Source: Podochytrium sp. JEL0797
Taxonomy: Eukaryota; Chytridiomycota; Chytridiomycetes; Chytridiales; Chytriomycetaceae
Direction: 5' to 3'
Assembly (NCBI GenBank): GCA_027596195.1
Contig: JADGJG010000577.1
Location: 1-16,271, forward strand
DNA: 16,271 nt
Part shown: positions 8,971 to 16,271 of the stretch, piece after piece
Numbering within the stretch: the first letter of the stretch is position 1
Layout of the letters: each line of letters starts with the position of its first letter
Position numbers and translations under genes: made by a program
Notes under the pieces: generated by a model
Seen by the model: the letters and a program-made list of their open reading frames with translations, nothing else
What the model was told of the DNA's origin: nothing
Database searches by the model: none

Positions 8971-9057
8971 TTTATAGGATTCATTAACACGGATGGCGCA
9001 AATCCGCACGTGCAATGGCAATGATATGGTGATCTCGATGGCTTGGCGATGGCGCAA
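8971..9057 (-). promoter_or_regulatory. Sulfate permease promoter elements, copy 1
   Basis: On the minus strand, going away from the permease ATG (8901): TATAAA at 8976-8971, TTGCGCCAT at 9001-8993, the palindrome CACGTG at 9012-9007, and a second TTGCGCCAT at 9057-9049. CACGTG is the core bound by Cbf1-type bHLH factors at yeast sulfur genes. ATGGCGCAA matches 8 of 10 positions of the CYS3/MetR consensus ATGRYRYCAT. Regulation by sulfur is inference from these matches. The rest of 8902-9250 shows no gene. Confidence 0.45.
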
Positions 9058-9250
9058 GAGCACGGGGTTAAAAAATTTCAGATCTCTCTCGAATTTCGCT
9101 TGGATGAGTTTCGATGCCTGCTTCCACATCACTCACTCGCACACCCTTACGCATATAGGAAGGCCGTACACAACTTCGTTTATAAATTAACTTGTGCGCT
9201 ACGAACGAAGCTATAGAAAATTAAAGAACTGGTCGGCGCCGTGATAATAT

Positions 9251-10490
9251 TTATTTTATAGGATGAACCGACTGAGCATACCCAACACGATTCATCTTCT
9301 TGTCAAAGATTGTATACGCCACCTGGCTAAACACGGCTCCAAAAATGGCCTGCTTGTCCCCGCCAGGAGCGACCCCGAATACACACACGTTGTTTCCATT
9401 CTCATCCGTTCCCCGGAACACGGAATAAATATCAAACGGAATCCGAAAAGTCACCCCTTTGACATGAAACACGAGATCCGGGAATAAGGCCGAATTTGCG
9501 TCGTCCACACATGGAATCTCAAACACTTTCGCGTCGCTGTGATATACTAGACCAAACGCTGCGCCAATCTTGAGCGCTGTAGTTGTGGGAAGAGATATCA
9601 CGTTGGTTCCCGTGTCAGCCAAAGCCATGTTGGTGGCTCCATGAGGGTCGCTTTCAGGTGTCGCAATAAGCCCATGGCCCCCGTGAATGGGGGTCCCAGC
9701 AACTGCAGCAACACTCCAAAACCAGGGATCCACGTCCAACGAGAATGTATACGAGAGATAGACACCTTGCGCCGTATGGAGAAGTGGGAACCACGAGATG
9801 GGTCCCGAGAATTTAGACGCGTCGTACCCGCCGAAAGTAACTCGCCCATCGTCCCCGTCGTTGGGGTTCGAGAGGTAGAACCCAAACACAGGGTTGCTTA
9901 AGCGGAGAGTGTCGAACCAGTTGGATGGAACGTGAGTGTATTTGGTGGTTCGAGCAATATCCGATATGGCTTCATAAGAGAGACCCATGAGACCGTCGTA
10001 GCCGGCATCCAGGAGTTCGACGACAGAAACGCCAATCGCGATGGTGGCCTTGAGACCAGCCAGTTCGAGAGTTGCCTGCAAAATTTCTCCAGCACTCACT
10101 CCGGTACCATACGGCACCGCGTATGACAGGTCCAAATCTTTGACACCCGGGCTAGAAATGTTGACAGAGGCTTGAGATGCTCCACCGCAGGAAGTGTCTG
10201 AAATAAAACTCGAGTTATAGAGGAGCTGTCAAACATCCAAAAGATTTACCGTTGATACCCGTCGTGCAACTCGCTCCTCTAATCCAAATATCAGAAGAAC
10301 CAGTGTCAAGAAGCATAGTAAAAGTGTTTCCGTCGCTCAATGAGATATTGGCAATGTATCCAGCATTTGGAACGTAGGCGAGCGGCGCGCTGTACGTGGT
10401 TTGACTCGCAGCCCAGGAAGGAAATACAGGCCAGGCCTCGGTTGAGCCGAGAAGCTGAGTAAAAAGGGAAAGGGTATACAGAAGAAGCAT
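9251..10490 (-). CDS. Secreted pepsin-like aspartic protease (family A1), copy 1
   Basis: Exons 10490-10250 and 10197-9251 with a 52-bp phase 1 intron (GTAAAT to TTTCAG) give 395 residues. The two catalytic aspartates are Asp62 in DTGSSDIW (62-69) and Asp275 in DTGTN (275-279). The flap tyrosine is Tyr110 in YGTG. Cys75/Cys84 and Cys310/Cys352 sit where pepsin disulfides usually lie. A signal peptide, MLLLYTLSLFTQLLG plus a few residues, points to secretion, so it would cut proteins outside the cell or in the secretory path. I chose the ATG at 10490 because it starts the signal peptide; an in-frame ATG at 10544 would put a polar stretch before it. The first DTG comes only 62 residues from the start, so the usual propeptide of about 50 residues is missing or very short. 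The permease lies 350 bp downstream on the same strand. Confidence 0.93.
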
Positions 10491-10502
10491 CGCGTTTTCT
10501 AA

Positions 10503-10541
10503 CAAATAAAAAAGCCGTATTTCGTGCGCTGTTTTTATTTG
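10503..10541. repeat. 10-bp inverted repeat before the protease start, copy 1
   Basis: CAAATAAAAA (10503-10512) and TTTTTATTTG (10532-10541) are perfect inverted arms around a 19-base spacer, 12 bases upstream of the protease ATG. It could form an A/U hairpin in the 5' UTR or simply reflect two TATA-like A/T tracts. Confidence 0.4.
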
Positions 10542-10673
10542 CATGCCCGAAAAATCGAGGTTCAGCTCAAGTTCAGCCTTTGGAGTTCATCAGGTTTGTT
10601 TAGTTTCCGGTAATTAGGTGATAGCGGTGGGGAATTCGCGAAATCCCTTCTTCCTTCCTTTCTAATTGACTTA

Positions 10674-10856
10674 ATGTCGGACAAACCTCGTGGTGTGCCC
10701 ATAAACAGTTCCTCCAATATGGATTTTGTATGTCGGCTAATGCTTCTCTAAATTGACTTATATAAACAAATATTGGAATCTAATGGGCTATGTGCACAGA
10801 CCCCTTCGCATGGGAGCATCCTCGACAATGTTCTGCTGTCTGCTGGCTGGATGTGA
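10674..10856 (+). CDS. Possible small spliced gene, unknown product, copy 1
   Basis: An ATG at 10674 after a pyrimidine-rich leader opens MSDKPRGVPINSSSNMDF, followed at once by a consensus donor GTATGT. A 72-bp intron (10728-10799) has CTAAT-type branch sites and a CACAG acceptor. Exon 2 then reads TPSHGSILDNVLLSAGWM and stops at 10854-10856, 36 residues in all. The protein is not recognised. It may continue through a further intron that I could not place. It overlaps an opposite-strand candidate, and at most one of the two is likely to be a coding gene. Confidence 0.28.
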
Positions 10857-11204
10857 CACTGTTAGATTTTGTTCAACTTCCGAACCAAGACCCCTCCTTA
10901 CCTCCTTCTTGATTTCAACTTCCTTCTCAGCCTCGAATTCATGAGCTTCAGCTGGAGCGACAACCCTCGCTGTCATAAACTCAAGAAAGTCATTACTTGC
11001 ATGCCCAGGAACGCGAAACGTCGGAGACCCACTAGTCCCTAGCTCCATCACCAACCCACCCCTCATTGACTTGTGAAGGAGGTGGATTTCTCTTTGGATG
11101 TTGATATTCTGTTTCAATTTCTGCAAGTTCAAAACAGCTGTAGTCCAAGATTTCAAGGGAAGGGGGGGGGGGGGGTTGCGCAGACCCATAACTGTCATAT
11201 GCAT
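10788..11204 (-). CDS. Hypothetical protein, uncertain, copy 1
   Basis: An open frame of 138 residues, not recognised. After a proline run made by the G14 tract comes a charged, helix-like stretch (LQKLKQNINIQREIHLLHKS) and a Glu/Lys/Val-rich part (EAEKEVEIKKE). A strong donor (GAG/GTAAGG), a TCTAAC branch site and CAG acceptors near the 3' end allow a frame-preserving intron of 69 bp. A further candidate intron lies upstream (GTGAGG to GACAG, 62 bp). The gene could have lost upstream exons at the duplication breakpoint. Nothing points to a function. Confidence 0.3.
   Translation of the reverse strand: MHMTVMGLRNPPPPLPLKSWTTAVLNLQKLKQNINIQREIHLLHKSMRGGLVMELGTSGSPTFRVPGHASNDFLEFMTARVVAPAEAHEFEAEKEVEIKKEVRRGLGSEVEQNLTVSHPASRQQNIVEDAPMRRGLCT
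11162..11175. repeat. G14 homopolymer, copy 1
   Basis: Fourteen consecutive G on the plus strand, inside the hypothetical minus-strand frame, where it encodes prolines. The second unit has the same length. Confidence 0.9.
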
Positions 11205-11448
11205 GAATTAGGTAATTAATTTCGTCAAGCCTCCCTCAGTCCCTGTTCCTCACCAAACGCCTTGACGTCCTCAACAGCGGATCCGAATCAGCCTGTCGCT
11301 GTGGGGGTAAGTGAACGTTAAATGTGGGGATCCACAAACGGGTTAAATCAATATAGTTTTTTAAAATTTTCTGAATTTCAAAACAACCGCCACAACGAAT
11401 CCTTCCCCGTCCCTCTCTTAAAATTCGCATACCGCCGACACATCCAAT
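11205..11448. other. End of tandem unit, no firm gene
   Basis: No convincing gene. On the minus strand there are scattered splice-like signals (GTATGC donor, CCCCACAG acceptor) and a short coding-like run (EDVKAFGEEQGLREA then stop). This could be the tail of a gene cut at the breakpoint. Confidence 0.3.
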
Positions 11449-11458
11449 ACTTCCAATA
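11443..11458. other. Junction of the two tandem units
   Basis: The unit end and the next unit start meet at 11448/11449. TCCAATA occurs on both sides (11443-11449 and 11452-11458), as a near-perfect 9-bp tandem. The minus-strand permease stop of copy 2 lies 11 bases to the right. Confidence 0.85.
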
Positions 11459-11459
11459 G

Positions 11460-13722
11460 TCACTGACTCTTGACTTCCACAAACTCACTCTCGGTCTCCA
11501 CCAAAACTCCACGCGTCTGCTTGTCGGCAGCCTTCACAGCCTCATCCACATCATAATGGAAATACTCTAACGCCTTCTCCTGTCTCTCCTTCTTGGCTTC
11601 CACGCTCTCAGAACTCTTTCTGGGTCTCAGCGTTCTCAACGCCGACTTGAAAACCCCACCCTTCTCAGTCCCAGCATCCCCAGGAGCCCCGGGAGTCGGG
11701 TCCACACTCGCACCCGTCGTCAACTCTCCCGTCACGCGAATCAACGTGTTCAACTGTCTTCTCCTGACATGAGCAAAGTGGAACGGCACAGGTCTACCCG
11801 TGTACCTCCCCAAATCGTCCTTCACATCCAAAAGCGCCTGCAACCCCGTAAAATCGACCGTGTTGACGGCAGAAAAGTCCAACACAACCGCTCTCAACGG
11901 CGGCAAACTCGTGAGCCCCGCCTTTTCGCGCTTCAATACGCGGTCCTGGGTGTCATCACTCCATAACTTGTCACCCTTGTTGGGTTGCGAGGTGTTGGTG
12001 TAGCGGTACTCGTTCAACACAAGGTCCTTGAGCTGCTCGACAAAGTAGTTGGAGTTGGGATACGTGAGGGACTCGTTGATTTGATAAACAAGAATGCCTT
12101 CTGGAGTAGTGGACGTGGTAGCAGCCGCGGCGATGGAGAGCTTGAATTTCTCAGATTCTGGGTCGATCCAGGCACCGCTGTTGTCGCGCGCAAGAGTGTT
12201 GAATTTGGGGCGGGCGATGCGGAAGAGGAGAACCACGAGGGAGTAACCGACCGACGCGTAGATTCCGTTTTCGAGATTCGAGAAGATGCACACGACGAAA
12301 GCGACCAGGAAACCGATGAAGTCAAGAACTATTTTCAACGTATGGAATTAATAAAGGGTGCAAAAAAGAAAAGGTAGAAAAACTCACTTTCGACTTCCAA
12401 AAGGACAAACACAACGTCAAACTTGGCGACGAGCTCGGAAATGGCAGTAATAACAATAGCAGACAAAGTAGCAGAAGGAATGTAGTATAGAGCTGGAGTC
12501 AGCGTAAAGAGACCAATCACAACAACGATTCCAGTCAAAAACGACGCCGCTGGCGAGCGAACACCGGAAGCAGACTTGATGGCACTGCGCGAAAAAGAGC
12601 CGGTACATGGGAAGGCACCGACAAACGAGCCGACGCAGTTGGCAAGTCCGATCGCCACGATTTCTTGGTTCGCGTTGACCGTGTATCCATTCACGCGTCC
12701 GTACGTCTTGACAACCGCAATGTGTTCCAACACGGCCACCAAAAAGATTCCAGGAACAGCGGGAAACACCTTGGCCGCCAAGCTCAGGGACAAATCAGGC
12801 TGTTGGATCGAGCTCAGTCCGAACGGAATGTTCTTGACAATGGAAAAAGTGAGACCAGAGTTGCGAAGCCCGTAGGAGATTCCAATGTAGATGGCCAACA
12901 CGATCGTGTTGCGGAGGAACCCAACGTACTTGAGCCATGGGTACTTCTTGGCACCGTACGCGGTTCCCGATTTGAGAAGCAGGATAAACACGACGGCCGA
13001 GACTCCAAAGATGGCGTCGTACTTGCTAGTCAAGTGCAGGCCTTTGAAAAAGTCAATAACCACTTGGTAGGGCGCGTTGTTCGTGTTGACGCCCGGGATT
13101 CCGAAGAGACCGGGGAACTGCTGAATGATGGCTTGCAGTCCCGCACCAGTAGTAAATCCGGCAATCACGGGAACAGGGACGAAGTCAACGAGCATTCCAA
13201 AGCGAAAGAGTCCGAGGATGAGTTGGATAATTCCGGTCCAAAAAGCAAGCGCGATGGCAAACACGACGTTTTCGGCTTGGGACGCCCCCGGGTTGTATTG
13301 CGCGAGGGTTTGCCCCACAACGAGGGACAGCACAGCTGTCGGCCCCATGGTCACGTCTTATTCGATAGAAACATTAGAAACTTGAGCCAAAACCCGGGAA
13401 AAAATTATTCCTCACCTTTGGAAGTGGCGAACAAACAGTACAGCAACGCGCCAATGAAAGATGTGTAAAGACCATACTGAGCAGGAAGGCCCGCCAGCTT
13501 GGTGGCATACGAAATGGATTGCGGAATCGCAACAAGGCCCACAGTCACTCCGGCAATAAAGTCACCGGCAGCCCATTGGAGGTTGTACCGCGGCAGCCAG
13601 TTGAAAATGGGGAAGAGGGACGTGAGGTATCGGACGGGGGCTCCCGCAATGTCCTTGGTGCCATTTTTGAAGACGCTCTTGAGCTCCTCGACTGGGGTGA
13701 TTGGTTTCTCGGCGTAGACCAT
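11460..13722 (-). CDS. SulP-family sulfate permease with STAS domain, copy 2
   Basis: Same 714-residue protein as the copy at 6639-8901, with exons 13722-13416, 13356-12388 and 12328-11460 and two 59-bp introns. The promoter is also identical. The only visible difference is downstream: 11 bases past the stop the sequence changes from the native 3' UTR to the end of the first unit, so the AATAAA found near copy 1 is gone. Whether another poly(A) signal is used is not visible; no AATAAA lies close by. If both copies are real they should give the same transporter, perhaps with different transcript ends. Confidence 0.93.
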
Positions 13723-13791
13723 ACGTTGGGGACGGAGAAGAGGAGGAGGGTCGGTGGTTTTTGGAAGGATTTATTCAAACAATTCAACAAA

Positions 13792-13878
13792 TTTATAGGA
13801 TTCATTAACACGGATGGCGCAAATCCGCACGTGCAATGGCAATGATATGGTGATCTCGATGGCTTGGCGATGGCGCAA
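13792..13878 (-). promoter_or_regulatory. Sulfate permease promoter elements, copy 2
   Basis: TATAAA, two TTGCGCCAT elements and CACGTG (13828-13833) at the same spacing as in copy 1, 70 to 156 bases upstream of the ATG at 13722. Confidence 0.45.
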
Positions 13879-14071
13879 GAGCACGGGGTTAAAAAATTTC
13901 AGATCTCTCTCGAATTTCGCTTGGATGAGTTTCGATGCCTGCTTCCACATCACTCACTCGCACACCCTTACGCATATAGGAAGGCCGTACACAACTTCGT
14001 TTATAAATTAACTTGTGCGCTACGAACGAAGCTATAGAAAATTAAAGAACTGGTCGGCGCCGTGATAATAT

Positions 14072-15311
14072 TTATTTTATAGGATGAACCGACTGAGCAT
14101 ACCCAACACGATTCATCTTCTTGTCAAAGATTGTATACGCCACCTGGCTAAACACGGCTCCAAAAATGGCCTGCTTGTCCCCGCCAGGAGCGACCCCGAA
14201 TACACACACGTTGTTTCCATTCTCATCCGTTCCCCGGAACACGGAATAAATATCAAACGGAATCCGAAAAGTCACCCCTTTGACATGAAACACGAGATCC
14301 GGGAATAAGGCCGAATTTGCGTCGTCCACACATGGAATCTCAAACACTTTCGCGTCGCTGTGATATACTAGACCAAACGCTGCGCCAATCTTGAGCGCTG
14401 TAGTTGTGGGAAGAGATATCACGTTGGTTCCCGTGTCAGCCAAAGCCATGTTGGTGGCTCCATGAGGGTCGCTTTCAGGTGTCGCAATAAGCCCATGGCC
14501 CCCGTGAATGGGGGTCCCAGCAACTGCAGCAACACTCCAAAACCAGGGATCCACGTCCAACGAGAATGTATACGAGAGATAGACACCTTGCGCCGTATGG
14601 AGAAGTGGGAACCACGAGATGGGTCCCGAGAATTTAGACGCGTCGTACCCGCCGAAAGTAACTCGCCCATCGTCCCCGTCGTTGGGGTTCGAGAGGTAGA
14701 ACCCAAACACAGGGTTGCTTAAGCGGAGAGTGTCGAACCAGTTGGATGGAACGTGAGTGTATTTGGTGGTTCGAGCAATATCCGATATGGCTTCATAAGA
14801 GAGACCCATGAGACCGTCGTAGCCGGCATCCAGGAGTTCGACGACAGAAACGCCAATCGCGATGGTGGCCTTGAGACCAGCCAGTTCGAGAGTTGCCTGC
14901 AAAATTTCTCCAGCACTCACTCCGGTACCATACGGCACCGCGTATGACAGGTCCAAATCTTTGACACCCGGGCTAGAAATGTTGACAGAGGCTTGAGATG
15001 CTCCACCGCAGGAAGTGTCTGAAATAAAACTCGAGTTATAGAGGAGCTGTCAAACATCCAAAAGATTTACCGTTGATACCCGTCGTGCAACTCGCTCCTC
15101 TAATCCAAATATCAGAAGAACCAGTGTCAAGAAGCATAGTAAAAGTGTTTCCGTCGCTCAATGAGATATTGGCAATGTATCCAGCATTTGGAACGTAGGC
15201 GAGCGGCGCGCTGTACGTGGTTTGACTCGCAGCCCAGGAAGGAAATACAGGCCAGGCCTCGGTTGAGCCGAGAAGCTGAGTAAAAAGGGAAAGGGTATAC
15301 AGAAGAAGCAT
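14072..15311 (-). CDS. Secreted pepsin-like aspartic protease (family A1), copy 2
   Basis: Exons 15311-15071 and 15018-14072 with the same 52-bp intron encode the same 395-residue preprotein as copy 1, with both catalytic DTG motifs and the signal peptide intact. Its promoter side is identical as far as the second unit reaches. Confidence 0.92.
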
Positions 15312-15323
15312 CGCGTTTTCTAA

Positions 15324-15362
15324 CAAATAAAAAAGCCGTATTTCGTGCGCTGTTTTTATTTG
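15324..15362. repeat. 10-bp inverted repeat before the protease start, copy 2
   Basis: Same arms and 19-base spacer as at 10503-10541. Confidence 0.4.
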
Positions 15363-15494
15363 CATGCCCGAAAAATCGAGGTTCAGCTCAAGTTCAGCCT
15401 TTGGAGTTCATCAGGTTTGTTTAGTTTCCGGTAATTAGGTGATAGCGGTGGGGAATTCGCGAAATCCCTTCTTCCTTCCTTTCTAATTGACTTA

Positions 15495-15677
15495 ATGTCG
15501 GACAAACCTCGTGGTGTGCCCATAAACAGTTCCTCCAATATGGATTTTGTATGTCGGCTAATGCTTCTCTAAATTGACTTATATAAACAAATATTGGAAT
15601 CTAATGGGCTATGTGCACAGACCCCTTCGCATGGGAGCATCCTCGACAATGTTCTGCTGTCTGCTGGCTGGATGTGA
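15495..15677 (+). CDS. Possible small spliced gene, unknown product, copy 2
   Basis: Identical to the candidate at 10674-10856 (intron 15549-15620), with the same doubts. Confidence 0.27.
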
Positions 15678-16025
15678 CACTGTTAGATTTTGTTCAACTT
15701 CCGAACCAAGACCCCTCCTTACCTCCTTCTTGATTTCAACTTCCTTCTCAGCCTCGAATTCATGAGCTTCAGCTGGAGCGACAACCCTCGCTGTCATAAA
15801 CTCAAGAAAGTCATTACTTGCATGCCCAGGAACGCGAAACGTCGGAGACCCACTAGTCCCTAGCTCCATCACCAACCCACCCCTCATTGACTTGTGAAGG
15901 AGGTGGATTTCTCTTTGGATGTTGATATTCTGTTTCAATTTCTGCAAGTTCAAAACAGCTGTAGTCCAAGATTTCAAGGGAAGGGGGGGGGGGGGGTTGC
16001 GCAGACCCATAACTGTCATATGCAT
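15609..16025 (-). CDS. Hypothetical protein, uncertain, copy 2
   Basis: Identical to the 138-residue frame at 10788-11204, unrecognised. In this copy the native upstream sequence would lie past the window end, so any missing 5' exons would be found there. Confidence 0.3.
   Translation of the reverse strand: MHMTVMGLRNPPPPLPLKSWTTAVLNLQKLKQNINIQREIHLLHKSMRGGLVMELGTSGSPTFRVPGHASNDFLEFMTARVVAPAEAHEFEAEKEVEIKKEVRRGLGSEVEQNLTVSHPASRQQNIVEDAPMRRGLCT
15983..15996. repeat. G14 homopolymer, copy 2
   Basis: Fourteen G, the same length as at 11162-11175. Confidence 0.9.
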
Positions 16026-16271
16026 GAATTAGGTAATTAATTTCGTCAAGCCTCCCTCAGTCCCTGTTCCTCACCAAACGCCTTGACGTCCTCAACAGCG
16101 GATCCGAATCAGCCTGTCGCTGTGGGGGTAAGTGAACGTTAAATGTGGGGATCCACAAACGGGTTAAATCAATATAGTTTTTTAAAATTTTCTGAATTTC
16201 AAAACAACCGCCACAACGAATCCTTCCCCGTCCCTCTCTTAAAATTCGCATACCGCCGACACATCCAATAC

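Larger units (their letters stand above)
6628..11448. repeat. Tandem unit, copy 1 (4821 bp)
   Basis: Every base compared from 6628 onward recurs 4821 bases later. Position 6627 (A) is the first that differs from its partner 11448 (T). The unit carries the sulfate permease, the aspartic protease and a poorly defined region with a G run. No transposase, terminal inverted repeat or target-site duplication is seen, so it looks like a segmental duplication, not a mobile element. Confidence 0.95.
11449..16271. repeat. Tandem unit, copy 2 (full 4821 bp plus 2 bases)
   Basis: Direct repeat of 6628-11448 with no substitution or indel noticed; all genes and the G14 run recur at exactly +4821. The last two bases (AC) equal the first two of a further unit, which fits a third copy or may be chance. 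Confidence 0.95.

Noticed and set aside
8950..9132. 60-codon minus-strand frame upstream of the permease
   Set aside because: It covers the TATA and E-box region and shows no protein features; better read as promoter.
6628..16271. Tandem unit as a transposon or viral insertion
   Set aside because: No transposase, integrase, terminal inverted repeats or target-site duplication; the content is ordinary host genes with introns.

Overview
The window is nuclear DNA from a eukaryote. Protein genes are split by short GT-AG introns (41 to 75 bp, most 52 to 64) with CTRAY-like branch sites, and a tRNA-Arg has internal pol III promoter boxes and a T-run terminator. The fungal-type sulfate permease with STAS domain, secreted pepsin-like protease, PPR protein and a decayed leucine-rich-repeat gene of the 'GSIPPEF' type best suit a fungus, possibly an early-diverging (chytrid-like) one. 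The phylum is inference and weakly held.

Layout. Bases 1-1603 hold two closely related GNAT acetyltransferase genes, tail to tail (the first cut by the window edge), with a frameshifted leucine-rich-repeat relic between them. A tRNA-Arg(UCU) follows at 2017-2088 on the minus strand. Bases 2219-4737 (minus) are a four-exon BTB/POZ gene with a germ-cell-less-like architecture. Bases 5103-6526 (minus) are a two-exon, probably mitochondrial PPR gene; just past its stop codon lie several decayed copies of one of its own PPR segments.

From 6628 to the end the window is one 4821-bp unit present twice in direct tandem (6628-11448 and 11449-16269, plus 2 bases), with no difference found by eye. Each unit carries, all on minus, a three-exon SulP sulfate permease (714 aa) and a two-exon secreted aspartic protease (395 aa). 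It also carries a poorly supported small gene region with a 14-base G run. The permease promoter has TATAAA, a CACGTG E-box and two ATGGCGCAA elements, which resembles fungal sulfur-regulon control. The window stops 2 bases after the second unit ends, so copy number and the reality of the duplication must be checked against reads.

The most interesting signals are: (1) the exact tandem duplication pairing a sulfate transporter with a secreted protease, whose left breakpoint lies 11 bp past the permease stop and strips copy 2 of its own 3' UTR; (2) PPR repeat fossils behind the PPR gene; (3) the hidden LRR pseudogene; (4) a strand-skew flip inside genes, C-rich coding strand near the start and G-rich near the end, in whichever direction the gene runs.
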